Shown one piece after another: positions 40,592-49,319 of a DNA stretch of 64,000 nucleotides. Under the pieces are notes generated by a model, which saw nothing but the letters and a program-made list of their open reading frames with translations, made no database searches and had not been told where the DNA came from. Source of the DNA: Janthinobacterium lividum (GTDB taxonomy: Bacteria > Pseudomonadota > Gammaproteobacteria > Burkholderiales > Burkholderiaceae_D); assembly GCF_034424625.1 (NCBI RefSeq), contig NZ_CP139976.1, positions 2,666,001-2,730,000 of the forward strand, in the 5' to 3' direction. Numbering within the stretch: position 1 is the stretch's first letter; each line of letters opens with the position of its first letter. A program made the translations under genes and the position numbers.

Positions 40592-41809
40592 ATGAAAAAA
40601 ACCGTTCTGGCCATGGGCGCGCTGGCGCTCACCCTTTCCTTTGGCGGCGCGCACGCGCAAATTTCCGATGGCGTCGTCAAGGTCGGCATCCTGACCGACA
40701 TGTCCGGCCCGTATTCTGCCATGGGCGGGCGCGGCTCCGTCGTCGCCAGCCAGATGGCCGTCGAGGATTGCCTGAAGGCCGAATGCAAGGGCATGAAGAT
40801 CGAAATCCTCTCGGCCGACCATTTGAACAAGGCCGACATCGCCGCCTCCAAGGCGCGCGAATGGATAGACCGCGACAAGGTCGACGCCATCGCCGACCTG
40901 ACCAATTCCTCGGTCGCTCTGTCCGTGCAAAAGCTGATGAAAGAGAAGGGCGGCATCGCCATGTTCAGCGGCCCGGCCACGGGGCGCCTGACCAATGAAG
41001 ACTGCTCGCCGAACGGCTTCCACTGGATGTTCGACACGTATTCGCAGGCAGCCGGCACGGCGGCGGCGCTGACCAAGCTGGGACAGAAATCCTGGTACTT
41101 CGTCACCGTCGATTACGCGTTCGGCCATTCGCTGGAAAAGGACGCCAGCGATGTCGTCAAGCGCAATGGCGGCACCGTCGTGGGCGCCGTGCGCCATCCC
41201 CTCAACGCGTCCGATTTCTCGTCCTTCCTGGTGCAGGCGCAAGGCTCGAAAGCGCAGGTGATCGGCCTGGCCAATGGCGGCGCCGACACGGTATCGGCCA
41301 TCAAGCAGGCGCGTGAATTCCGCATCGGCAGCGGCAAGGACCAGCGCCTGGCCGCCTTGCTGGTGTTCCTCTCGGACGTGCATGCGCTGGGACTGGATAC
41401 GGCCCAGGGCCTCGTCTACGCGGACGGTTTTTACTGGGATTACGATGAGCGCAGCCGCGCGTTTGCGAAACGCTTCGAGGCGCTCAACAAGGGCGCCAAG
41501 CCGACCATGGTGCAGGCGGGCGTGTATTCCAGCGTCTACCACTACCTGAAGTCGGTGGCGGCCGCGAAGAGCGACGACTCGAAAATCGTCGCCGAAAAAA
41601 TGCGCCAGCTGCCCATCAAGGACTCCGTGATGAACAACGCCTCGATCCGCCCCGACGGCCGCGTGATCCACGACATGTACCTGGTGCAGGTGAAGACCCC
41701 GGCCGAATCGAAAGGCGCGTGGGATTACCTGAAAGTGCTGTCCACCATCCCCGCCGACCAGGCGTTCAAGCCGATGGATGCTGCGGCGTGCAATCTCGTT
41801 AAAAAATAA
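40592..41809 (+). CDS. ABC transporter substrate-binding protein, branched-chain amino acid type
   Basis: A 405-residue periplasmic binding protein of the LivJ/LivK type (type 1 fold). The signal peptide MKKTVLAMGALALTLSFGGAHA ends about residue 22. VKVGILTDMSGPYSAMGGRGSV is the classical N-terminal segment, and WYFVTVDYAFGHSLEKDA is in the second lobe. No permease or ATPase genes accompany it, so it either uses a distant transporter or has a sensory role. It precedes mmsA by 17 bases, which ties it to valine or a related branched acid. TGGAGA precedes ATG 40592; the upstream 92 codons in frame are not part of the family. Confidence 0.9.
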   Translation: MKKTVLAMGALALTLSFGGAHAQISDGVVKVGILTDMSGPYSAMGGRGSVVASQMAVEDCLKAECKGMKIEILSADHLNKADIAASKAREWIDRDKVDAIADLTNSSVALSVQKLMKEKGGIAMFSGPATGRLTNEDCSPNGFHWMFDTYSQAAGTAAALTKLGQKSWYFVTVDYAFGHSLEKDASDVVKRNGGTVVGAVRHPLNASDFSSFLVQAQGSKAQVIGLANGGADTVSAIKQAREFRIGSGKDQRLAALLVFLSDVHALGLDTAQGLVYADGFYWDYDERSRAFAKRFEALNKGAKPTMVQAGVYSSVYHYLKSVAAAKSDDSKIVAEKMRQLPIKDSVMNNASIRPDGRVIHDMYLVQVKTPAESKGAWDYLKVLSTIPADQAFKPMDAAACNLVKK

Positions 41810-41826
41810 CCACGGAGTCTCGAACC

Positions 41827-43341
41827 ATGAACCAAGCCCTCACCCAAGTCCCTGCCATCCCCCTGCACATCGGCGGCAAGCACCATGCGTCAAGCAGCAG
41901 CGAATGGCGCGACGTCGTCAACCCGGCGACGCAGGAAATCGTCGCCAAGGTGCCGTTTTCCACGCCGGACGAAGTCAACCTGGCCGTCGCCACGGCCAGG
42001 GAAGCGTTCAAGACCTGGCGCAATACCCCGCTGGCCGCGCGCATGCGCATCATGCTCAAGTACCAGCATCTGATCCGCGAAAACATTGGTGCCCTGGCCG
42101 AACTGATCACGCGCGAACACGGCAAGACGCTGCCCGACGCGGAAGGGGAAGTCATGCGCGGCCTGGAAGTGGTGGAGCACGCGTGTTCGATCGCCACCCT
42201 GCAGCTGGGCGAGATTGCGGAAAACGCGGCCACGGGCGTCGATGTCTACAATATCTACCAGCCGCTGGGCGTGGGCGCCGGCATCACGGCGTTCAATTTT
42301 CCCGTCATGCTGCCGTGCTTCATGTTCCCGATCGCTATCGCCTGCGGCAATACTTTTGTGCTGAAACCGTCGGAACAGGATCCGTCTTCGACCATGTACC
42401 TGGTCGAACTGATGTACCAGGCGGGCTTGCCGGCCGGCGTCCTGAACGTCGTGCATGGCGGCGCCGACGTCGTCAACATGCTGTGCGACCATCCCGACAT
42501 CAAGGCCGTGTCCTTCATCGGCTCCACCCATGTGGGCACGCATGTGTACCGCCGCGCCAGCGAATCGGGCAAGCGTGCGCAATCGATGATGGGGGCGAAA
42601 AACCATTGCGTGGTGCTGGCCGACGCCAACAAGGAGCAGGCGATCAATAACCTGATCGGCGCGGCCTTCGGTGCGGCTGGCCAGCGCTGCATGGCCAATT
42701 CCGTCGTGGTGCTGGTGGGCGAGGCGCGCTCCTGGCTGCCGGAAATCGTCGCCCGCTCGCAGGCGCTGAAAGTGGGGCCGGGCAGCGACCGCGATGCCGA
42801 CCTGGGACCGATGGTTTCCAAGGCGGCCATGCAGCGCGCGGAAAAGCTGATCCAGGCAGGCGTGGACGAAGGCGCGCAGTTGCTGCTTGATGGCCGCGGC
42901 CACAAGGTGGCAGGCTACGAGGGAGGCAACTTCATGGGCCCGACGATTTTCTCCAAGGTCCAGGCATCGAACTCCGTCTACACGCAGGAAATCTTCGGCC
43001 CCGCCATGTGCGTGGTCGAAACGGACACGCTGGACCAGGCCATCGCCTTCATCAACGCCAACCCGAACGGCAACGGCACCTCGATCTTCACCTCGTCCGG
43101 CTGGGCCGGGCGCAAGTTCCAGAACGAGATCGATGTGGGGCAGGTGGGCATCAACGTGGCCATTCCCGTACCCGTCGCGTATTTCAGTTTTACGGGGTCG
43201 CGCGCGTCGAAGCTGGGAGACCTGGGCCCGAACGGCAAACAGGCCTTGTACTTCTGGACGCAGACCAAGACCGTCACGGCGCGCTGGTTCGCCCCGGACG
43301 ATGGCGGCAGCGGCGTCAATACCACCATTGCGATGAAATAA
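41827..43341 (+). CDS. mmsA: Methylmalonate-semialdehyde dehydrogenase (CoA-acylating)
   Basis: A 504-residue aldehyde dehydrogenase family enzyme that converts methylmalonate semialdehyde with CoA and NAD to propionyl-CoA, late in valine breakdown. ALDH motifs: GVGAGITAFNFPVMLP (oxyanion and cofactor site), SFIGSTHVG (NAD loop), and the nucleophile Cys in AAGQRCMANS, where the RCMA context is characteristic of MmsA. The glutamate common to hydrolytic ALDHs is replaced by an Asn-type site (GAKNHCVV), fitting acyl-CoA formation. mmsB follows 10 bases after. Confidence 0.95.
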   Translation: MNQALTQVPAIPLHIGGKHHASSSSEWRDVVNPATQEIVAKVPFSTPDEVNLAVATAREAFKTWRNTPLAARMRIMLKYQHLIRENIGALAELITREHGKTLPDAEGEVMRGLEVVEHACSIATLQLGEIAENAATGVDVYNIYQPLGVGAGITAFNFPVMLPCFMFPIAIACGNTFVLKPSEQDPSSTMYLVELMYQAGLPAGVLNVVHGGADVVNMLCDHPDIKAVSFIGSTHVGTHVYRRASESGKRAQSMMGAKNHCVVLADANKEQAINNLIGAAFGAAGQRCMANSVVVLVGEARSWLPEIVARSQALKVGPGSDRDADLGPMVSKAAMQRAEKLIQAGVDEGAQLLLDGRGHKVAGYEGGNFMGPTIFSKVQASNSVYTQEIFGPAMCVVETDTLDQAIAFINANPNGNGTSIFTSSGWAGRKFQNEIDVGQVGINVAIPVPVAYFSFTGSRASKLGDLGPNGKQALYFWTQTKTVTARWFAPDDGGSGVNTTIAMK

Positions 43342-43351
43342 GGGGAAGGCC

Positions 43352-44245
43352 ATGGGCACCAATATCGTTTTCATCGGCCTGGGCAACATGGGCTTGCCCA
43401 TGGCGCAGAACCTCGTGCGGGCCGGCCATGCGGTGACGGGCTTCGACTTGCTGCCGGCCAGCGTGCGGCAGTTTGCCGACGGCGGCGGCCTCGTGTCCGA
43501 TGACCAGGCGGCGGCGATCGGCCAGGCCGACATCGTCATCACCATGCTGCCGGCCAGCCGCCACGTGCTGGGGGCCTACCTTGGGGACGCGGGTATTTTG
43601 GCGCAGGCGCGGCCCGGCACCCTGCTGATCGACTGTTCGACGATTTCCACCGAGGCGGCGCGCCAGGTGGGCCGCGCGGCGCAGGAGAAGGGCATGCCGA
43701 TGCTGGACGCGCCCGTGTCGGGCGGTACGGCGGGCGCCACCAACGGCACCCTGACTTTCATGGTGGGCGGCGAAGAATCCGCGCTGGCGGCGGCGCGGCC
43801 CTACCTGGACGTCATGGGCAAGGCCATCTTTCACGCGGGCGGCTCCGGTTGCGGCCAGACGGTCAAGATCTGCAACAACATGCTGCTGGGGATACTCATG
43901 ATCGGCACCAGCGAAGCCATACGCCTGGGCGTGGCCAATGGCCTCGATCCCAAGGTGGTGTCCGACGTGATGGCGAAAAGCTCGGGCCGCAACTGGACCC
44001 TGGACGTCTACAACCCGTGTCCGGGCGTGGCCGAGAATGTGCCCGCGTCGCGCGGCTACACGGGCGGCTTTGGCGTCGACCTGATGCTGAAAGACCTGGG
44101 GCTGGCCGTGGAAAGCGCCGAGGCGGCGGGCGCCAGCGTGCCGCTGGGCGCGCTGGCGCGCACGCTGTACGACATGCATAGCAAGGCTGGATCGGGCGGG
44201 CTCGATTTCTCCAGCATCTACCGGTTGCAGGATCCGCCGGCATAA
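43352..44245 (+). CDS. mmsB: 3-hydroxyisobutyrate dehydrogenase
   Basis: A 297-residue NAD-dependent beta-hydroxyacid dehydrogenase that oxidises 3-hydroxyisobutyrate to methylmalonate semialdehyde, the substrate of MmsA. The N-terminal Rossmann loop is VFIGLGNMGLPMAQNLV. The substrate region LDAPVSGGTAGATNGTL and the catalytic lysine in GCGQTVKICNNMLLG are intact. It follows mmsA by 10 bases, completing a two-step valine catabolic pair. A strong terminator follows. Confidence 0.95.
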   Translation: MGTNIVFIGLGNMGLPMAQNLVRAGHAVTGFDLLPASVRQFADGGGLVSDDQAAAIGQADIVITMLPASRHVLGAYLGDAGILAQARPGTLLIDCSTISTEAARQVGRAAQEKGMPMLDAPVSGGTAGATNGTLTFMVGGEESALAAARPYLDVMGKAIFHAGGSGCGQTVKICNNMLLGILMIGTSEAIRLGVANGLDPKVVSDVMAKSSGRNWTLDVYNPCPGVAENVPASRGYTGGFGVDLMLKDLGLAVESAEAAGASVPLGALARTLYDMHSKAGSGGLDFSSIYRLQDPPA

Positions 44246-44264
44246 GGCAGCTATTGTGGCGATG

Positions 44265-44291
44265 GCGCTCCTGCGGGAGCGCTTTTTTTTT
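44265..44291 (+). terminator. Rho-independent terminator of mmsB
   Basis: A 7-bp stem GCGCTCC / GGAGCGC with a four-base loop, followed by nine T. It insulates the following five-gene cluster from the mms operon. Confidence 0.92.
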
Positions 44292-44457
44292 GATGCTCGT
44301 CATCCAAACGTGCATGCTGTCAGGAGGATAAGAATATACAATCAGCAACTTGATTGGATGCAAGTTTGATGCAAGATGAATGCTGCGGATCTGGACGCTG
44401 ATTGCGAAAAAACATGCCCGGCAAGGGCCTTGATGAACAGGAAAGACGAATCACCCG

Positions 44458-47400
44458 ATGTTTAAAAAAATACTGGAATTGGCGCAGGGCGTAGTGGGCC
44501 TGGATGAGCACGCGCAATTGAAAAAGGGCTTGCGCGGCCTGGCGCAGATATCGCCTGCGCTGTGGGAGCGCGCCTGCGAGTTCGTTTGCGAAGGGCGTCA
44601 GGAAGGCGTGCTGCTCGATGTGCAGGCGGCGGCGCCGCGCGGCGGCACCTTGCTGGGCAAGCCAGGGCGCCTGTACTCGCATTTTTATACCCATAACATG
44701 CCTAACAAGGATGCGGCACTGGCCAATGAAAGCCTGCGCCACCGGCACCAGTTCTATGCCCAGTCCGATGCGGCGACGCTGGACGTGGCGCTGCTGGTCC
44801 GCTTGGGCAAGCTGCTGCAGGCGGCCGACGGGGGCGACTCGCTGGAGCGCACCGGCGCCGCGGTGCCGCAGTGGCTCGACTACCTGGTCAGCGATGCGCT
44901 GTTCGCCAGTTTTTCCGAGACCCGCGCGCAAGCGACCACGGTCAACCGGCGCGGCTGGGACGTGCTGCTGCTGGCGCGCCTGCTGGCCGCCGATGGCGAG
45001 GCGGAAGAGGGCGCGCTGCAACTGGTGTTCGAGCGGCGCGAATTGAACGAATACGTGCGCGACAACTGCCTGCAGCGCCTGTTGGCGCCCGGCGCGCTCG
45101 ACGCTTACATGCTCGCGCATGCGGCGCTGGTGGAGCACCTGCCGGCATTACTGTCGGCCAGCGGCAAGGCGCAGCTGGCCAGACGCCTGGGGGCCTCGCC
45201 CGCGCTGGCCGACACTTTTGCCGCCGTCCTGGTGCGCCTGGCCGTCGATGGCGGCAAGAGCGTGCGCACCGAAGCGGCGCCCCATCTGGCAGCCATTCCC
45301 GAGGAGCGCAGAGCCACCTTGCTGCAGCAGTGCCTGTTGACGGGCAAGACGGAAGAGCGGGTGCAGGCGGCCGAGCTGTTGGGCCGCAGTCTGGGGCCGC
45401 AGCAGGGGGCGCTGCTGGAACAGGCTCTGGCGCAGGAGACGAGCAAGCCGGTGCAGGCGGCCATCCGCAACGCCTTGTCGTGGCTGGACGCGGCCAGCGA
45501 GGCCGGCGCGGCGGACTTGCCGCTGCCGCCGCTGCCGCCCGCGCCACCGGTGGCGCGCCTGGGCGACGCTGCGCTGCAACTGCTGCAGGCCAATCATGCG
45601 GCGCTGCTGGAAAAGTACCGCGCCGAAGCACGGCAGGAGCGCGAAGACAACCAGCACGCCGAGCACAAGTACGAATGGAAGCAGGAGCGCCTGAAGCGCT
45701 ATGAGACGATCAAGCCGGGCTGGCTGGAAGCGGCCATACGCGTGTTCAATGGCGAGGCAGCGAAGAGCGACGCGCAGTCCCTGCAAAACAACCTAGTGCG
45801 CGAACCGATCGAACTGCAGGGCAAGCTGGCCGCCTTGCCGGACTTTGGCGTGGCGCACATGGCGCGCTGGCTGCTGGCCACGCGGCGCAATATTTTCCAT
45901 TTCTGGCACGATGAATTTTTCCAGCAATGGCTGGCGTACCAGGACCTGTCGACTTTCGACTTGCGCCTGCTGGCGCGCGCCATGCGCGAAGCCGGCGACG
46001 AGCAGGACAGCGTGGCCATGGCCTGCATGGCCAGCAATTGGTGGGGCGCCAAGCCGCAGCAGGTGCTGGCGGCGGACATGGTATGGCCGCTGTTCGCGGA
46101 ACGGCCCGAACTGATCGACCAGGGTCTGGGCTTGCGTGCCGCCGAAAGGCGCCGGGGCGTGGCGCCCGAGCTGGGTCCCACCCTGGAAATATTGGCCACC
46201 TTCCCGGTGCTGCCGGTGCAATGGCTGCCGCGCGTGATGGAGATCGCGCTGGGCGAAGGCAAGCAGCACCGTGCCAGCGCGCAGCAGGTGCTGTCCAGCT
46301 TGCCCGACATCGGCAAGCGCGTGGCCGAGGCGCTGGGATCGGGCAAGCAGGACATGCGCATCGGCGCGGCGCGCTGGCTGACCGACCTCGACTACCGCGC
46401 CGCCATCCCGGCGCTGTACCAGGCGCTGGACAAGGAGGCGCGCGAAACCGTGATCGCCGCGCTGCTGACGGCGCTGGAAAAACTGGGCGAGGACCTGAGC
46501 CCGCGCCTGTCGCCCGAGATTCTGCTGGCCGCGGCGCGCAAGGGCTTGAAGGGCAAGGCGCCCGTCGGCCTGGCCTGGTTCGTCTTCGAGGCGCTGCCCG
46601 CCTGCCGCTGGCAGGACGGTACGCCGGTCGATGCCGACATCATCCGCTGGTGGGTGGTACTGGCCTGTAAATTGAAGGAGCCGGGCGGCAATGCCCTGCT
46701 GCTGCGCTATCTGGGCCTGCTTGACGAGGCAGGCCGCGCCGCCTTGGGCGAGACGGTGCTGCGCCTGTTTATCAACGAGGATTTGCGCGGCCCGAGCCTG
46801 GAAGTGGCGACCGCCGAAGCGCAGGCGCGTGCGCCGCAGGCCTATCAGAGTTACCAGGACCACGCCAGGCGCTATCCCCAGCATTATGCCGCCGAGGGCA
46901 AGATGACCCTGGAGCAGGTATTCGACCAGATCCGCCGCAACAAGATGGCCGAGTACCTGGGCAGCGCCATCGGCGAGAAGGGCATCCTGGCGCTGGCCGC
47001 CCACACGCCAGGCCATGTGGCAATCAGCCTGCTGCAAGCGTATATGCGCGACCATTACCCGCGCCGCGCGCAGATCGAAGCGATGCTCGACGGCCTGGCC
47101 GACGGCTACGACGCGGCCGTGATCCAGTTATTGCTGGGGATCGCGCGGCGCTACCGCACCGCTTCGGTGCAGGAAAAGGCGCGCCTGCTGGTCGAGCGCA
47201 TCGCGCAGGGCAAGGGCTGGAGCCACGACCAGCTGGGCGACCGCACCATCCCGACGGGCGGCTTTGACGATAGCGGACGGCTCGACCTGTCGTATGGCGC
47301 GCGGGTCTTCCATGTGACCCTGGATGGCGCCATGAAACCGCGCCTGCACAACCCTGACGGCAAGGAGATAAAGGCCTTGCCCGAGCCGCGCCAGGACGAA

Positions 47401-48198
47401 TCGCCCGAACTGGCCAAGGAAGCCAAACAGCAGCTAGCCATCTGCAAGAAAGAACTCAAGCAAGTCATCGCCATGCAGACGGCACGCCTGTACGAAGCCA
47501 TGTGCGGGGGACGTGTCTGGCCGGCGCAGGAGTGGCGCGACTACCTGCTTGGCCACCCGATCGCGGGCCGCCTGGTGCAGGCGCTGGTGTGGATACGGGA
47601 AGATGACGCAGGCAGTACCCTGCTGCGCCCCAGCGACGACGGCAGCCTGCTGGACGCGGACGACGAGGAAGTCGCCCTGAACGAAGGCAGCCGGCTGCGC
47701 CTGGCGCACGCCTCGCTGCTGGATGCGCCGCAGATCGCCGCCTGGCAGCGCCATTTCAAGGATTACAAGGTCAAGCCCCTGTTCGAGCAGCTGGCGCACC
47801 AGTTGCCCGATGCCTCGCTGATGGCGGGCCGGCACATCGCGGACCGCGAAGGCTGGGTGGGCGACACCTTCGGCCTGCGCGGCGCGTTCGGCAAGCACGG
47901 CTATCAGCGCGGCCAGGCCGAGGATGGCGGCGTCTTCACCGAATATCACAAGGATTTCATCAGCGCCGGCCTGCGCGCCGTGATCGAATTTTCCGGCAGC
48001 AGCCTGCCCGAGGAACTGATGGCCGCGGCCCTGAAAACGCTGCAGTTCTATCCCTTGCCGCGCTCCTGGCGCGACGAGGCGGTGCCGCTGGCCGACGTGC
48101 CGTCCGTGCTGCTGGCCGAAACCTATGCCGATTATCTGGCGGTGTCGAAGGCGTGCGGCGGCTATGATGCGCAGTGGGAAAGTAAAATGCCGTGGTAA
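44458..48198 (+). CDS. DUF4132 protein, MolR/YehI-like, 1246 aa
   Basis: A very large cytoplasmic protein with no signal peptide or membrane segment. Residues about 200-360 show HEAT-like alpha repeats (VRTEAAPHLAAIPEERRATLL, RVQAAELLGRSL), and more occur between 580 and 700. The C-terminal part from about residue 1005 (TARLYEAMCGGRVWPAQEWRDYLLGHP, here in pieces, then VQALVWIRED) is the DUF4132 domain of E. coli YehI and MolR. Such proteins are scaffolds of unknown role. The gene begins a run of five near-contiguous genes; the MoxR ATPase gene starts 14 bases after its stop. The start ATG 44458 has a weak ribosome site. Confidence 0.85.
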   Translation: MFKKILELAQGVVGLDEHAQLKKGLRGLAQISPALWERACEFVCEGRQEGVLLDVQAAAPRGGTLLGKPGRLYSHFYTHNMPNKDAALANESLRHRHQFYAQSDAATLDVALLVRLGKLLQAADGGDSLERTGAAVPQWLDYLVSDALFASFSETRAQATTVNRRGWDVLLLARLLAADGEAEEGALQLVFERRELNEYVRDNCLQRLLAPGALDAYMLAHAALVEHLPALLSASGKAQLARRLGASPALADTFAAVLVRLAVDGGKSVRTEAAPHLAAIPEERRATLLQQCLLTGKTEERVQAAELLGRSLGPQQGALLEQALAQETSKPVQAAIRNALSWLDAASEAGAADLPLPPLPPAPPVARLGDAALQLLQANHAALLEKYRAEARQEREDNQHAEHKYEWKQERLKRYETIKPGWLEAAIRVFNGEAAKSDAQSLQNNLVREPIELQGKLAALPDFGVAHMARWLLATRRNIFHFWHDEFFQQWLAYQDLSTFDLRLLARAMREAGDEQDSVAMACMASNWWGAKPQQVLAADMVWPLFAERPELIDQGLGLRAAERRRGVAPELGPTLEILATFPVLPVQWLPRVMEIALGEGKQHRASAQQVLSSLPDIGKRVAEALGSGKQDMRIGAARWLTDLDYRAAIPALYQALDKEARETVIAALLTALEKLGEDLSPRLSPEILLAAARKGLKGKAPVGLAWFVFEALPACRWQDGTPVDADIIRWWVVLACKLKEPGGNALLLRYLGLLDEAGRAALGETVLRLFINEDLRGPSLEVATAEAQARAPQAYQSYQDHARRYPQHYAAEGKMTLEQVFDQIRRNKMAEYLGSAIGEKGILALAAHTPGHVAISLLQAYMRDHYPRRAQIEAMLDGLADGYDAAVIQLLLGIARRYRTASVQEKARLLVERIAQGKGWSHDQLGDRTIPTGGFDDSGRLDLSYGARVFHVTLDGAMKPRLHNPDGKEIKALPEPRQDESPELAKEAKQQLAICKKELKQVIAMQTARLYEAMCGGRVWPAQEWRDYLLGHPIAGRLVQALVWIREDDAGSTLLRPSDDGSLLDADDEEVALNEGSRLRLAHASLLDAPQIAAWQRHFKDYKVKPLFEQLAHQLPDASLMAGRHIADREGWVGDTFGLRGAFGKHGYQRGQAEDGGVFTEYHKDFISAGLRAVIEFSGSSLPEELMAAALKTLQFYPLPRSWRDEAVPLADVPSVLLAETYADYLAVSKACGGYDAQWESKMPW

Positions 48199-48212
48199 GC
48201 AAAGAGAGCACA

Positions 48213-49319
48213 ATGATGACGGAACAACATGATGATAGCCAGGTGGTGCGCCGCAGCGCCGAACAGCGCTACGCCGGCGAGCTGGGACGCCTGAAAGCGG
48301 CCGATACCGAGCCGCGCCCGGAGGGCTGGCAGCTGTCGCCGCGCGCGGTGCGCCGCTTCATCCTGGGCGACGCGGCGCTGCAAGTGAGCCGCAAATTCTA
48401 TGGCGACGATCCGCTGGTCGACCGCGCCATCGTCACCCTGATGGGCCATCAGGGGCTGATGCTGGTGGGCGAACCGGGTACGGCCAAGTCGCTGCTGTCC
48501 GAATTGCTGGCGGCGGCCATCAGCGGCGACTCCGCGCTGGCGATCCAGGGCACGGCGGGCACCACCGAAGACCATATCAAGTATTCGTGGAACTACGCCT
48601 TGCTGCTGGCCGAAGGACCTAGCCGGCGCGCACTGGTGCCGTCGCCCTTGTTCCAGGCCATGGAAGCGGGCAAGCTGGTGCGCTTCGAGGAAATCACGCG
48701 CTGCGCGCCCGAGATGCAGGATGTGCTCATTTCACTGATGTCGGAAAAGCAGCTGATGATTCCGGAACTGGGCGGCGACGCGCGCGTACACGCGCGGCGC
48801 GGCTTCAATATCATCGCCAGCGCCAACTTGCGCGACCGCGGCGTGCATGAAATGTCGTCGGCGCTGAAACGCCGCTTCAACTTCGAAACCGTCAAGCCGA
48901 TCCGCGACCATGGTTTCGAAGTCGAGCTGGTGATGCAGCAGCTGCAGCGCGAACTGGACGCCATCGGCGCCGCCGTCGTTGTCGGGCGTGACGTGGTCGA
49001 ACTGCTGGTGACCACGTTCCAGGAACTGCGCGCCGGCCAGACCCGCGAAGGCACGGCCATCAAGACGCCGGAGGCGGTGATGTCGAGCGCCGAGGCGGTC
49101 AACCTGGTCTATGCGGCCTCGCTCGAGGCGCTGCATTTCGGCGACGGCACCTTGCGCCCGCGCGAACTGGCCAACCAGTTGCAAGGCGTGGTACTGAAGG
49201 ACAACGCCGATGACCTCAAGCGCGTGCGCCATTATTTCGACACGGTGGTGCGCGAACGCGGTCGCCGCGACGATCTCTGGAAAAGCTTCGGCGACGCGGC
49301 GCGCAAGCTATGGCTGTAG
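48213..49319 (+). CDS. MoxR-type AAA+ ATPase (YehL-like)
   Basis: A 368-residue AAA+ ATPase. Walker A GEPGTAKS at 86-93, Walker B LVRFEE at 155-160, sensor 1 in NIIASANLRDRG (199-210), and an arginine finger in SSALKRRFNF. MoxR ATPases act as remodelling machines, usually with a VWA protein, as in RavA-ViaA; here the VWA partner is the fourth gene. The start is ATG 48213 or 48216; an in-frame GTG at 48192 overlaps the previous stop. Its own stop overlaps the DUF5682 start by 10 bases. Confidence 0.92.
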   Translation: MMTEQHDDSQVVRRSAEQRYAGELGRLKAADTEPRPEGWQLSPRAVRRFILGDAALQVSRKFYGDDPLVDRAIVTLMGHQGLMLVGEPGTAKSLLSELLAAAISGDSALAIQGTAGTTEDHIKYSWNYALLLAEGPSRRALVPSPLFQAMEAGKLVRFEEITRCAPEMQDVLISLMSEKQLMIPELGGDARVHARRGFNIIASANLRDRGVHEMSSALKRRFNFETVKPIRDHGFEVELVMQQLQRELDAIGAAVVVGRDVVELLVTTFQELRAGQTREGTAIKTPEAVMSSAEAVNLVYAASLEALHFGDGTLRPRELANQLQGVVLKDNADDLKRVRHYFDTVVRERGRRDDLWKSFGDAARKLWL

